Of a stretch of DNA of 64,000 nt, positions 17,459 through 26,080 are shown piece after piece. Numbering within the stretch: position 1 is the first letter of the stretch; each line of letters starts with the position of its first letter. The position numbers and the translations under genes are program-made. Origin of the DNA: UBA6016 sp041915365 (GTDB taxonomy: Bacteria; Campylobacterota; Campylobacteria; Campylobacterales; UBA6016); NCBI GenBank assembly GCA_041915365.1, contig JAYSBP010000002.1, positions 62,001 through 126,000 on the forward strand. The letters are read 5' to 3'. The notes below the pieces were generated by a model. The model saw only the letters and a list, made by a program, of their open reading frames with translations. It had not been told where the DNA came from and searched no databases.

Positions 17459-17742
17459 GCTCTCTCTTTCAAAAAATCAAAAAGCATTTTGCTATAACCA
17501 AAATTTCCAGTAACCGAATTTGAAATCGCATCCGTATACATAGATTTGTATATCTCCTTACCCGCCGCATCAGGAAATAGCGAGTATTTTTCATCCAAAG
17601 CAATGTCAAGCATTTGCTTTACTATTACGGATTCAAAAGCGTCAGTTTTTTCCTTCAAAGCGGCATCTTCTTTTGTTGCCGTATTGATAGAACTCGCTTT
17701 TGAGGTAGCATAAGAGTTCAGTGCACTTGAAACATCTACCAT
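17455..17742 (-). CDS. flgJ: FlgJ N-terminal-like rod-binding protein
   Basis: A 95-aa protein corresponding to the rod-binding domain of FlgJ only (KTDAFESVIVKQMLDIALDEKYSLFPDAAG, in part, then IYKSMYTDAISN). The muramidase domain found in gamma-proteobacterial FlgJ is absent, as is normal in Campylobacterota. It acts in assembly of the flagellar rod in the periplasm. It is ten bases after flgI on the same strand. Confidence 0.87.
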   Translation of the reverse strand: MVDVSSALNSYATSKASSINTATKEDAALKEKTDAFESVIVKQMLDIALDEKYSLFPDAAGKEIYKSMYTDAISNSVTGNFGYSKMLFDFLKERA

Positions 17743-17752
17743 TTTATGCTCC

Positions 17753-18820
17753 TTATATGATTTCGAGGTCGGCTTTTATAGCGCCTGCGCTTTTCATCGC
17801 CTCTATTACAGAGATCACATCTCTAGGCTTTGCGCCAAGCTTTTGAAGAGCTCTCATTAGCGTTGATAGCGTCATCTCAGAGCTTGGTGCCATTACTACA
17901 TTCGAAGCAAGTCCAACTTTCGTTTTATCGCCTAGGTCAATGACCGTCTTGCCGTCTACATCCGGCTCTTTCTCACCTGCGGACCTTACCTTTATGGTAA
18001 TATCTCCGTGAGTTATTACCACAGGGTCAATCCTTATATCTGCTCCAGCAACTACCGTTCCTGTTTTCTCATCTATTATGATTTTATTCTCTTTTTGAGC
18101 CTCAACCGTAATATCCTGCACTCTAGCCACGAACTCCACAGAGCTTATATTTGCAGGTCTTATCAATTTGAGAGTTCTTGAGTCCTCGGCAAACGCTACG
18201 CCTCTCCCAAGTGTTTTATTGATTGCGTCTTGGATTTTTACGGCATTTTGGAAGCTAGCTTGCTTGAGACTGAGAAGCACGCCGTCTTTTTGAGCTATAT
18301 TAAACGGTATCTCTTTTTCAATTAGGCCACCGCTTCTAATGGTTGCCGCCGTTACATGGTTCTTTTGTCCCTTGCCGCCAGCATTAAAACCGCCGGTAGA
18401 AATACCTCCTTGCCCTAGGGCGTATATCCTTCCATCCACACCTTTTAGGGCGGTCAAAAGCAATGTTCCGCCCTCTAGCGATTTTGCATCGCCGATTGAC
18501 GATACGGAGACGTCTATCTTGTCTCCCTGCCTAGAAAACGGCGGTATATTTGCGGTTACAACAACAGCTGCTATATTCTTTGATTTTATGTCTTTTGGGT
18601 CTATTTTTACATTAACAGTGGCGAGTAGATTTGAGAGAGATTGGGTGGTAAAAACAGATGTTGAGCCGTCTCCGGTGCCGTTTAGACCGACGACAAGGCC
18701 ATATCCTATCAGCTGGTTATCTCTTACGCCGACAACATTTGCAAGGTCTTTTATTCTAGTCGCAAACAGCGACTCACCAAAAAATGCAAACAGTAGACAA
18801 AAGCCAAAAACTTTTTTCAT
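17753..18820 (-). CDS. flgI: Flagellar P-ring protein
   Basis: Forms the periplasmic P ring around the rod. The 355-aa precursor begins MKKVFGFCLLFAFFGESLFA, a Sec signal peptide. Mature sequence includes RIKDLANVVGVRDNQLIGYGLVVGLNGTGD (in part) and DVISVIEAMKSAGAIKADLEII at the end, both diagnostic. ATG 18820 is preferred over the upstream in-frame start because it begins the signal peptide properly. A sigma-54 site lies about 35 bases upstream. Confidence 0.97.
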   Translation of the reverse strand: MKKVFGFCLLFAFFGESLFATRIKDLANVVGVRDNQLIGYGLVVGLNGTGDGSTSVFTTQSLSNLLATVNVKIDPKDIKSKNIAAVVVTANIPPFSRQGDKIDVSVSSIGDAKSLEGGTLLLTALKGVDGRIYALGQGGISTGGFNAGGKGQKNHVTAATIRSGGLIEKEIPFNIAQKDGVLLSLKQASFQNAVKIQDAINKTLGRGVAFAEDSRTLKLIRPANISSVEFVARVQDITVEAQKENKIIIDEKTGTVVAGADIRIDPVVITHGDITIKVRSAGEKEPDVDGKTVIDLGDKTKVGLASNVVMAPSSEMTLSTLMRALQKLGAKPRDVISVIEAMKSAGAIKADLEII

Positions 18821-18852
18821 ACAAAGCCCCAAAGAGTAGTTTTAACTCTTTA

Positions 18853-18870
18853 AAGCAAAGCTTGTTCCAA
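18853..18870 (-). promoter_or_regulatory. Sigma-54 (RpoN) promoter for flgI
   Basis: Minus strand reads TTGGAACAAGCTTTGCTT. The GG and GC dinucleotides are exactly ten bases apart, and the whole element matches the Campylobacter-type sigma-54 consensus TTGGAAC-N-TTGCTT. It sits 33 bases before the flgI ATG, the right distance for a -24/-12 promoter. Control by the FlgS/FlgR system is expected from relatives. Confidence 0.87.
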
Positions 18871-18897
18871 GTAAGGATACGGGAGGATTGTCAGTGG

Positions 18898-19479
18898 TTA
18901 AACCGTATAGTAGGCAATTGAACTTTTTCCGAATTTTTTTGATTTTACACAAGTAAAAGCCCCGATACTTTGCGGCAACTCATATCCACTCATATACTCT
19001 ACGGCAACTATATCAAGAGGGTGTGGCTTAATGGCGGCTATTAGATTTATGGTATCTTCGTACACGTTTTGCATATTGTCTCTGATGCTAAACGGAGGGT
19101 CAAAATAAAAAATTCTTTTCTCTTTTTTTGCTACGCTCTCAAGCAATTCTGTAAAAAATTTGAAGCTATCGGCGTTATAAACTCTAGCATTTTGAGCACC
19201 GAGCAAATCAAGATTTTTTTGTATACAAGCATAGGAGTTTTTGTCTTTTTCTATAAAATAGGCAAATTCCGCACCTCTACTGAGGGCCTCTATTCCTATC
19301 GTACCGCTTCCGGCGAATACCTCAACAAATACGCTACCGTCAACCTCGCCCTGAAGAGCGTTGAATACGGATTCCCTTATTATATTTTTTGTACTTCTAG
19401 TAACTTCTATATCCGCTAAAAATATCGTTTTACCTTTAAATTCGCCGGCTATGACTTTTGACGTCATTTGTTTTTTCAT
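18898..19479 (-). CDS. rsmD: 16S rRNA (guanine-966 N2) methyltransferase, RsmD family
   Basis: A 193-aa SAM methyltransferase with the RsmD start KVIAGEFKGKTI and TRSTKNIIRESVFNAL, the SAM motif VEVFAGSGTIGIEALSRGA and the catalytic DPPF (residues about 130-133). It modifies 16S rRNA in the 30S subunit. The first ATG (MKKQMTSK) overlaps the preceding gene by four bases; MTSK is an alternative start. Its place beside flgI matches what I recall for the gene next to flgI in Campylobacter. Confidence 0.93.
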   Translation of the reverse strand: MKKQMTSKVIAGEFKGKTIFLADIEVTRSTKNIIRESVFNALQGEVDGSVFVEVFAGSGTIGIEALSRGAEFAYFIEKDKNSYACIQKNLDLLGAQNARVYNADSFKFFTELLESVAKKEKRIFYFDPPFSIRDNMQNVYEDTINLIAAIKPHPLDIVAVEYMSGYELPQSIGAFTCVKSKKFGKSSIAYYTV

Positions 19480-19829
19480 TTTGCGCCCCTTATGGTTGCA
19501 ACCAAATCCGAGACAAATTTTTGAGTCAAAATCGTCAGTTGTTTCTCAAGGTCATCGCCCTCTTTTCGGACAGCCTGAAGCGCCACAGTCCTCGGTCTTC
19601 GTATCTTTTTGTAATATTCGCCTACCGATTTTATTAATTTTGATTTTGAAAAAGGCTTTCTTAGATTTGAGCCTTTATCGTCGCCGACCACAAAAACAGG
19701 CTTTTCCGAGTCTATGGCCTTATCCGATATGACAAAATCACAGGCGGAGTATGAGCTTAGGTAGTCTTTCAAAAAAACCTCTAGGCATTTTTTCAAAAGC
19801 GGTGAATCGCATACGATAGCAACTTTCAA
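19476..19829 (-). CDS. Conserved hypothetical protein, 117 aa
   Basis: A small alpha/beta protein (MKVAIVCDSPLLKKCLEVFL, CDFVISD, KPVFVVGDD, LRKPFSKSKLIKSV) whose strand and lysine pattern resembles a degenerate response-regulator receiver domain lacking the phospho-acceptor loop. That resemblance is inference. It ends with a C-terminal helix. It is coupled by ATGA to rsmD and divergent from flaG. Relatives carry a gene of this kind in the same place. Confidence 0.65.
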   Translation of the reverse strand: MKVAIVCDSPLLKKCLEVFLKDYLSSYSACDFVISDKAIDSEKPVFVVGDDKGSNLRKPFSKSKLIKSVGEYYKKIRRPRTVALQAVRKEGDDLEKQLTILTQKFVSDLVATIRGAK

Positions 19830-19869
19830 GAGATATCCTCAATACTATTTATTGTAATTTTAACTAAAT

Positions 19870-19896
19870 TCAAATTTCAGAATCTTTTACCGATAT
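19870..19896 (+). promoter_or_regulatory. Probable sigma-28 promoter for flaG-fliD-fliS
   Basis: TCAAATTT (19870-19877), 11 bases, ACCGATAT (19889-19896): the same spacing as the flgM promoter, with six of eight bases matching in the -35 box and a near-perfect -10 box. It lies 48 bases before the flaG ATG and is the only candidate seen in this intergenic region. Confidence 0.7.
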
Positions 19897-19944
19897 ACAC
19901 GCTAGGCATACCTGATATATCATCCAAAACCGGAGTTTTAGATT

Positions 19945-20331
19945 ATGGAGATACAAAATACGCAAAATAGTAGCTACACGACCCAAAGTGGAATGAAAGC
20001 TGCTTTAGATACAACATCGCAGGCAACATCTACGGCGAAAAGTAGTTCGGCAACGGCAATTCAGAAGCAAAGCGACGAGACAACACAAGACGCCAAGCAA
20101 AAAGACCTAAAAAAAGAGTTGATGAAGTTAACAGAGGATCTCAATAAAGAGATGAATCCTCTAAACATAAACGTAAAATTTGGCTACAACGATAAGGTTG
20201 AGGAGATGTATGTGTCGGTATACGAAAAAAGTTCCGACAAGTTGCTACGCAAGATACCTTCCGATGAAGCAATGTCGCTGATGGCGAAGATGAGAGAGAT
20301 AATAGGCATTATCTTTGATAAAAAAGCTTAA
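19945..20331 (+). CDS. flaG: FlaG family protein
   Basis: A 128-aa protein. The first half is low-complexity (Thr/Ser/Gln/Ala); the second half has the FlaG domain, LNKEMNPLNINVKFGYNDKV then MYVSVYEKSSDKLLRKIPSDEAMSLMAKM. FlaG proteins influence filament length. It is the first gene of flaG-fliD-fliS, behind a probable sigma-28 promoter. Confidence 0.93.
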   Translation: MEIQNTQNSSYTTQSGMKAALDTTSQATSTAKSSSATAIQKQSDETTQDAKQKDLKKELMKLTEDLNKEMNPLNINVKFGYNDKVEEMYVSVYEKSSDKLLRKIPSDEAMSLMAKMREIIGIIFDKKA

Positions 20332-20349
20332 TTAAGCAAAGGATTTAAA

Positions 20350-22353
20350 ATGGCAGGAACAATAAGCTCACTCGGTCTTGGAAGCGGCACGCTAAACAGT
20401 AGCCTAATTGACAAATTAAAAAGTGCCGAAACAAGCAGCAGAGTTACCCCAATAACAACGTCGATAACAAAAACACAGAGTCAAAAATCTGATTTATCGT
20501 CGTTAATTCTTTCATTGTCATCCGTCAAAACAGCCGCAATGGATCTGAGTGATGAATCCACATACCTAAAAAGAACGGCAACGTCAACCAGTACAAGCGT
20601 AGGAATATCGGTAACAAGCGGCGTATCTCCGCAGAATGTAAGTATGAGCGTATCCCAACTGGCACAAAACCATGTAATGCAATCAAAGGGTTTTACGTCT
20701 GAATCGGCAACGGTATCTTTGACAAATCAAACATTTAATATGTCTATCGGCACTACAAGCTACAACGTTAGCGTAACAGCCGGTATGACACTAGAGCAAT
20801 TCGCCCAAAAAATTAACGATACTACAGATGGAAATATAACGGCTAGTATACTAAACACAGGCGATAGCACGAATCCCTACAGGCTAATACTAAAAGCCGC
20901 AGATAGCGGAAAAGATAATGCGATAACAATGAGCGGAACACTTGCCGATACACTGTTCGTAAAACCGGAGATTATAGGCAATGCAGACGCTGACGCTGCG
21001 GTCGGCTCAACGGCCGACGGAGACATAATAATAAACGGTGTTTCTATATCTGGGGCAACGCTAGCCGGCGGCTCAAAAGTAAACGGAGACGCAATAGCCG
21101 AGAAAATCAATGCCAAAACGGGCGAAACCGGAGTCACCGCAACCGTTGACGCAAACGGCAAAATCACATTACAGCATAAAAACGACGGTGAAATAGTCAT
21201 CACTACGAAAAACGGCGCAGCGGCAAAAAGCGGTCTTTTTGCAACCGATAAAACAGATTATACCGTTGATGCAAAAACCCTTCAAGTCGCACAAGATGCA
21301 AAATTTAAATATAACGGCATCTCTATGACTAGATCATCAAACAGCATAGACGACGTCATCACGGGGGCAACATTTAGTCTAAATTCGGTTACCACATCAA
21401 CGGTAAACCTGTCAATAAAACAAGACACAAGCACCATACCTAAGTTGGCTGAAGATTTTGCCGCAGCTTTCAACTCTCTTAACAACAAAATAAAAGACCT
21501 GACCAAGTTTGACAGCGCGACAAAAACATCCGGCTCACTTCAAGGTATTTATGAAATTTCATCTATATATAGCAAACTGTCCGCACTTATAACAAAACAA
21601 AACAGCGACGGCGTATCGCTAATCGACTACGGCTTTTCTCTTGACAAGACAGGCTCACTAAGCCTTGACTCAACCGTACTCAACAAAAAACTATCTGAAG
21701 ATTCGTCCGCCCTTGAGGAGCTGTTTAGGGGAACTACCGAGATAACAAAAGCGTCATATACGGCTAACAAAACTGCCGGGACTACTGCCGATAGCATACC
21801 TGCCGGCGGCATATATATAAACGGTGTGTCGATAGCGGCAGTAACAACGGTGAACGGAACAGCTGAAGAAAACGCACAACTTTTTGCCGAAGCAATCAAT
21901 AAGTCCTATGAATACACAGGAGTTAAGGCGTATACCGACGGTAGCGGAAAACTAAGACTCGAAACGCCTAGCGGTGGAGCAATTAAAATAAAAACAACTG
22001 CGGCTGCGGCTGCGGCCTCAGGTCTATCTGCATCAGCAACTGCGGACGTAGCAATGCAGGATATCACCGTTGGCATAGGCTCGACCACGACAAAAAAAGG
22101 GGCTTTTGCAGATATAAACTCTCTTCTTGCCTCAATGATAACAGGTGACAAGTCAACACTTCAAATGCTTGATAAGTCGTTCCAAAGCCAGATAGACAGC
22201 AAAACTGCCGAAAAAGAGAAGGCTGTAGCCCAAATAGATACGAGATACGAACTAATGGCAAACCAATTTGCGCTATATGATTCGATGATAGCCAAATATC
22301 AAAATAGCTTTAGCTCGCTTCAAATGCAAATCAACTCAGCTAGCAACGGTTAA
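20350..22353 (+). CDS. fliD: Flagellar filament cap protein
   Basis: HAP2 caps the filament and helps flagellin fold in place. The 667-aa protein has N-terminal GSGTLNSSLIDKLKSAE, the FliD_C region (FNSLNNKIKDLTKFD, GVSLIDYGFSLDKTGSLSLD) and a C-terminal coiled coil (SQIDSKTAEKEKAVAQIDTRYELMANQFALYDSMIAKY, in part). Two related inserts of the form GxYINGVSIxxxxxxNGTAEENAQLFAEAIN (around 22 and 21 kb) look like duplicated beta domains. It has no signal peptide, as expected for a flagellar export substrate. Confidence 0.96.
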   Translation: MAGTISSLGLGSGTLNSSLIDKLKSAETSSRVTPITTSITKTQSQKSDLSSLILSLSSVKTAAMDLSDESTYLKRTATSTSTSVGISVTSGVSPQNVSMSVSQLAQNHVMQSKGFTSESATVSLTNQTFNMSIGTTSYNVSVTAGMTLEQFAQKINDTTDGNITASILNTGDSTNPYRLILKAADSGKDNAITMSGTLADTLFVKPEIIGNADADAAVGSTADGDIIINGVSISGATLAGGSKVNGDAIAEKINAKTGETGVTATVDANGKITLQHKNDGEIVITTKNGAAAKSGLFATDKTDYTVDAKTLQVAQDAKFKYNGISMTRSSNSIDDVITGATFSLNSVTTSTVNLSIKQDTSTIPKLAEDFAAAFNSLNNKIKDLTKFDSATKTSGSLQGIYEISSIYSKLSALITKQNSDGVSLIDYGFSLDKTGSLSLDSTVLNKKLSEDSSALEELFRGTTEITKASYTANKTAGTTADSIPAGGIYINGVSIAAVTTVNGTAEENAQLFAEAINKSYEYTGVKAYTDGSGKLRLETPSGGAIKIKTTAAAAAASGLSASATADVAMQDITVGIGSTTTKKGAFADINSLLASMITGDKSTLQMLDKSFQSQIDSKTAEKEKAVAQIDTRYELMANQFALYDSMIAKYQNSFSSLQMQINSASNG

Positions 22354-22364
22354 AAAGGAAAAAA

Positions 22365-22739
22365 ATGAGATCAGCAGCACTGAACGCATATGCCCAAAAC
22401 GCAGCGAGGATAGAATCGCCAGAAAAGCTCGTACAAATGCTTTTTGAAGGGATATTGCGTTTTACGGCTCAAGCGAAAAAAGCTATTGAAGACGGCGACA
22501 TTGAAAAAAAAGTTTATTGGCTCAACCGCTCAATAGATATTTTTGCTGAGCTTATCAACTCGCTTAACTATGAAAAAGGCGGCGAAGTAGCCAACTATCT
22601 TAACGGACTATACAGCCACCAAATTTATCTTCTTAGTACGGCGAATTTGGAAAACACCACGGAGCCGTTGGATACCGTAATAAGCGTAACAAAAGGGCTT
22701 ATAGACGCCTGGAAAGACGTTACCGGGGCTGTGGCGTAA
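22365..22739 (+). CDS. fliS: Flagellin chaperone
   Basis: A 124-aa helical bundle protein with the FliS signature: AYAQNAARIESPEKLVQMLFEG, then an amphipathic run and LNYEKGGEVANYLNGLYSHQ. It binds flagellin C-termini in the cytoplasm before export. The stop overlaps the start of the next gene by one base (TAATG). Confidence 0.96.
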   Translation: MRSAALNAYAQNAARIESPEKLVQMLFEGILRFTAQAKKAIEDGDIEKKVYWLNRSIDIFAELINSLNYEKGGEVANYLNGLYSHQIYLLSTANLENTTEPLDTVISVTKGLIDAWKDVTGAVA

Positions 22740-22963
22740 TGAACTACATAGCTGAGCTAAAGCTTGCCGTCATCAATAGTGATTTTAAAAAAATGGAAGA
22801 GCTATCGGAGATTATATTTAAAAGCGACAATCTAGCAGAGCTAAAGCAGGCTTCCGCAATGATTGGCGAGGCTATAAAATTACTTGAGAAAGAGAGAGCC
22901 TCAACCTTAACGGCAATGAAAAATATTCAGAAAATGAGGCAATACGCTACCCAGCAACAATAA
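22739..22963 (+). CDS. Small helical protein after fliS, possible FliT-like chaperone
   Basis: A 74-aa, fully helical, charged protein (LAVINSDFKKMEELSEIIFK, EAIKLLEKERASTLTAMKNIQK). Its position directly after fliS, sharing TAATG, matches the FliT position in other bacteria and the small unnamed gene after fliS in Campylobacter. There is no clear FliT sequence signature, so the role is inferred from place and size. A strong hairpin terminator follows. Confidence 0.7.
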   Translation: MNYIAELKLAVINSDFKKMEELSEIIFKSDNLAELKQASAMIGEAIKLLEKERASTLTAMKNIQKMRQYATQQQ

Positions 22964-22970
22964 GCCGTCG

Positions 22971-23002
22971 GCTACGAGGCCATCTCGTAGCGAATCTTTT
23001 TT
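22971..23002 (+). terminator. Terminator of the flaG-fliD-fliS operon
   Basis: Perfect 8-bp stem GCTACGAG / CTCGTAGC around a GCCAT loop, followed within five bases by a six-T run. It starts eight bases after the last plus-strand stop. The stem also encodes the last codons and stop of the convergent J-domain gene, so the two gene ends share these bases. Confidence 0.85.
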
Positions 23003-23820
23003 ATCTGCTCAAAAGCATTTTGAACTCTTCTAAACTTCGCAGTATATCGCTTTACGGTCTCCTCGTCTTTTCCATACACCCTATCCGGATGATATATCTT
23101 TATCAGCTCCAGATATCTTTGCCTTATTGTATCGAAGCTATCACCGTATCTAGAGTTCAGTTCGGCTAGGTAATTGGCCTTTGAATTATCTGCGAAATAA
23201 TCCGCGTAAAATCTCTTTTTTGATGTTTTTGTGTGAGAGTTTAGACGGATTAGCTCTTCTTCGTTATAGGCAAACTTTACATGCAAAAAATCGTTAAATT
23301 TGACCTTCTTTGCCAATACCTTTCTGATAACGGCATACTCCTCTTTGCTTTTTACTTTTACTTTTGCCACTTTTTCGTGATAGTCCACGTCAATTTTCAT
23401 ACCGAATAAAGTCGTACGCAAAAATTCGACTACCCTTCTAGTTTCATCCGAAAATCTAAAAAATACGCTATCCTTGTGGCACTTGACTATCACTTTAGGG
23501 GTAAGCGAGCCCTCTTTTGAGTTTGCAAATTCAACAAAGAAGGGGACGTTTGGATTGAACTCTATATTGATTTTTTCATTTTTGTTTTTATTGAGATTGT
23601 TCAAGAGACAACTCATAAAAAATTGTCTCTTGGTTTTGTCCTCGCTTTTTGGAAACACGAGTATAGAGTCTCTTAAGTGGATAAAAAACTTAAAATTTTT
23701 ACTAATATAATTTTTTATGTATTCCGAATATGCGGCATCCCTTGCATCTACACGGGCAAGAATCATATTCTCGGTATGATTAATAGCAAATACTTGGCTT
23801 GTTACCACGTAAAGCTCCAA
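22972..23820 (-). CDS. J-domain (DnaJ-like) protein
   Basis: A 282-aa protein whose C-terminal 65 residues form a J domain: FDTIRQRYLELIKIYHPDRVYGK, with the HPD tripeptide needed to stimulate DnaK ATPase. The N-terminal 200 residues are a region I do not recognise, lacking Gly/Phe or zinc-finger segments, so it is not DnaJ itself. It may target DnaK to a particular client. It lies alone, convergent with the fliS operon and about 60 bases after rny on the same strand. Confidence 0.85.
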   Translation of the reverse strand: MELYVVTSQVFAINHTENMILARVDARDAAYSEYIKNYISKNFKFFIHLRDSILVFPKSEDKTKRQFFMSCLLNNLNKNKNEKINIEFNPNVPFFVEFANSKEGSLTPKVIVKCHKDSVFFRFSDETRRVVEFLRTTLFGMKIDVDYHEKVAKVKVKSKEEYAVIRKVLAKKVKFNDFLHVKFAYNEEELIRLNSHTKTSKKRFYADYFADNSKANYLAELNSRYGDSFDTIRQRYLELIKIYHPDRVYGKDEETVKRYTAKFRRVQNAFEQIKKIRYEMAS

Positions 23821-23879
23821 ACTTTTTTAACCAAAACACAGCAAAAATCGTTCCCGATTTGAGCCGCATCTACAAAAAA

Positions 23880-25448
23880 CTATCTAGCAAACTCCACTAC
23901 CCTAGTCTCCCTAATAACGCTTACTTTGATTTCGCCTGGATATTGCACCCCTTTTTCGACTGCATCAGCTATTTCTCTAGCTATCAATACCGACTCATCG
24001 TCGTTCACAAGCGATGCGTTTACTATCACACGAACCTCTTTGCCTGCCGCTATAGCGTAAGCATTTTTGACACCGTCATGCGATAGTGCTATTTTTTCTA
24101 GCTCTTCCACTCTTTTCAAAAAGCTTTCCAGCACTTCTCTTCTAGCCCCAGGTCTAGCAGCAGACAAGGCGTCACCGGTACAAACTGCAGCGCACTCTAT
24201 TGATTTTATCTCTTCGTGTCCATGGTGGGCGTATATAGCATTAATAACAGCAGGATGTTCTTTGTATCTTTTGCACACATCAGCCCCTAAGTCGACATGG
24301 CTGCCAGAGTAGTCATGCGTAAGAGCTTTGCCTATGTCATGAAGAAGCGCCGCTCTTTTTGCAAGTGCTTCATCCCCACCAAGCTCGGCGGCTATGATTC
24401 CGGCCAAATGAACCACCTCCAGAGAGTGCGCAAGAGCATTTTGTCCATAACTGGCCCTATATTTCAGCCTGCCTATCAGCCTAATAAGCTCTGGATTCAT
24501 AGGCCCAACACCTAAATCCATCACTATATTCTCGCCCTCTTCATACATTCTCTCATCAAACTCTAATTTGACTTTTTCATATATCTCTTCTATTTTTGCG
24601 GGCTGTATCCGTCCATCCTCTATCAAAAGCTCGATAGTTCTGGTTGCGATGGCTCTTCTTAGCAGATTGAAGCTACTCACTATAATAGCGTTTGGGGTAT
24701 CGTCAACTATTATGTCAACGCCAAGGAGCATCTCGAGCACTTTAATATTGCGCCCCTCTTTACCTATGATGCGCCCTTTGATTTCCTCATTTTGTATCGT
24801 GACCACATTTATGAGACGCTCAGCAGCAAACTCTCCCGCATACCTAGTGGTGGCTTGAGCAATAATATAATTTGCTTTTTTCCTAGCTTCGCTTTTTGCC
24901 TCCGCTTCGTAGCGCCTGACTATATGCGCCACTTCATCCCTGCATTGCTCTTCGACTTTTGCGAGGACAATCTCTCTAGCCTCCACTCTTGTAAGCCCCG
25001 CTCCAGCCTCGGCTATCTTTAGAGCATCTTGCGTTTTTTCATCATATCTTTTTTTGGCCCCTTCGAGCTCTTGCTTTGCCGCTTCTATATTACGTCTTAG
25101 TAAGGCGACATCTTTTTTCTGAGCATCTATCGCATTTAATTCGCTTTTTAGCTTCTCAGAGAGATTTTCCTCTTTTCTGAAGAGTTGTTGCTGTTTGTTT
25201 TCATATTCGCTTTTTAGTCTTGCAAGCTCTAGCTCTAGCTTTTTTCTACTCTCAAGCTCAAGATTTACCTCTTTTGATTTTATCCCCTGTAGCTTTAGCT
25301 CAGCCTCATGCTCTATGGCTCTAGCTTTTGATTTTGATTGCTCTACGTATATCTGATATTTTGCGGAATCCAGTTTTTTTGCTACTACAAATCCTATTAG
25401 CCCTGACAATGCAGCGGCCACCGTAGCTATTAACACTATTGTTAACAT
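23880..25448 (-). CDS. rny: Ribonuclease Y
   Basis: Membrane-anchored endoribonuclease that starts mRNA decay. The 522-aa protein has an N-terminal membrane helix (IVLIATVAAALSGLIGFVV), a long coiled coil (about residues 30-190), a KH domain (IKGRIIGKEGRNIKVLEMLLGVDI) and an HD domain (LLHDIGKALTHD) with metal-binding His/Asp. The first 128 bases of its coding region are also read, in another frame, as the end of the upstream gene. Confidence 0.97.
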   Translation of the reverse strand: MLTIVLIATVAAALSGLIGFVVAKKLDSAKYQIYVEQSKSKARAIEHEAELKLQGIKSKEVNLELESRKKLELELARLKSEYENKQQQLFRKEENLSEKLKSELNAIDAQKKDVALLRRNIEAAKQELEGAKKRYDEKTQDALKIAEAGAGLTRVEAREIVLAKVEEQCRDEVAHIVRRYEAEAKSEARKKANYIIAQATTRYAGEFAAERLINVVTIQNEEIKGRIIGKEGRNIKVLEMLLGVDIIVDDTPNAIIVSSFNLLRRAIATRTIELLIEDGRIQPAKIEEIYEKVKLEFDERMYEEGENIVMDLGVGPMNPELIRLIGRLKYRASYGQNALAHSLEVVHLAGIIAAELGGDEALAKRAALLHDIGKALTHDYSGSHVDLGADVCKRYKEHPAVINAIYAHHGHEEIKSIECAAVCTGDALSAARPGARREVLESFLKRVEELEKIALSHDGVKNAYAIAAGKEVRVIVNASLVNDDESVLIAREIADAVEKGVQYPGEIKVSVIRETRVVEFAR

Positions 25449-26007
25449 TATTTCCTCTGCCTTTTGCGAATATTTTATTTGGTAATATTAGATAATCGCC
25501 GACTATGTCATGCGCCTCGCCGAGCTTCTTTGGGCTAAAGCAAAGAGTTCTTTGTGCGAATGCGACAAGCGGTCTATAACCTAGCGAGTCAAAAAATCTA
25601 TCGTACATCCCCTTGCCAAAGCCTACCCTTGCAAGAGAGGCGTCTACACCCACAGCCGGAACGATAGCTAAATCAATTTTTTTTATTAATTCATACGAAT
25701 TTGCACAAGCCGCAATCCCGTATGCGCCGACTTTAACGGGCAATCTGTATTTTACAATCTTAAAATTAATATCCTCTATAAAAGGGATATAAACTCTCTT
25801 TTTCATCTTTCTAAGTTTTTTTATAGCCCCAAGGACATTTGGTTCTATTGCAAGTGGGAGAAATATGAGTATATTATCGGCTGATGTTTTCTTGATAAAA
25901 CTAAGAATATTTTTTTCAAATATCTTATCTTTTGTATAAGTAAAAGTTTGTACTTCTTTTTGTAGTTTCTCTTTTGCGCTACGTCTAAAGCTATTTTTGT
26001 CGCTCAT
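25321..26007 (-). CDS. 5-formyltetrahydrofolate cyclo-ligase with out-of-frame C-terminal extension
   Basis: Converts 5-formyl-THF to 5,10-methenyl-THF using ATP (YgfA/Fau family). The body has RRSAKEKLQKEV, IFLPLAIEPN, the phosphate loop VGFGKGMYDRFFDSL and the family ending HDIVGDYLILP. ATG 26007 has AAGGAGG upstream. After the normal end the frame continues about 48 residues (from KIFAKGRGNN) through the rny ribosome binding site and 128 bases into rny. The tail is basic and unlike the family, so a stop codon seems to have been lost or the overlap retained. Confidence 0.88.
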   Translation of the reverse strand: MSDKNSFRRSAKEKLQKEVQTFTYTKDKIFEKNILSFIKKTSADNILIFLPLAIEPNVLGAIKKLRKMKKRVYIPFIEDINFKIVKYRLPVKVGAYGIAACANSYELIKKIDLAIVPAVGVDASLARVGFGKGMYDRFFDSLGYRPLVAFAQRTLCFSPKKLGEAHDIVGDYLILPNKIFAKGRGNNVNNSVNSYGGRCIVRANRICSSKKTGFRKISDIRRAIKIKS

Positions 26008-26080
26008 TTTGTCTCGCCTCCTTAAGCGCATAGAGTTTATAATCTTTCGGCTGTAAAAACTACAAAAAACGGATAAAAAA

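Noticed and set aside
18339..18839. 166-codon open frame opposite flgI
   Set aside because: Antisense shadow of a clearly real gene, without its own ribosome site or recognisable motif.
20877..22261. Several open frames opposite fliD
   Set aside because: Shadows of the low-complexity Thr/Ser/Ala-rich fliD coding strand.
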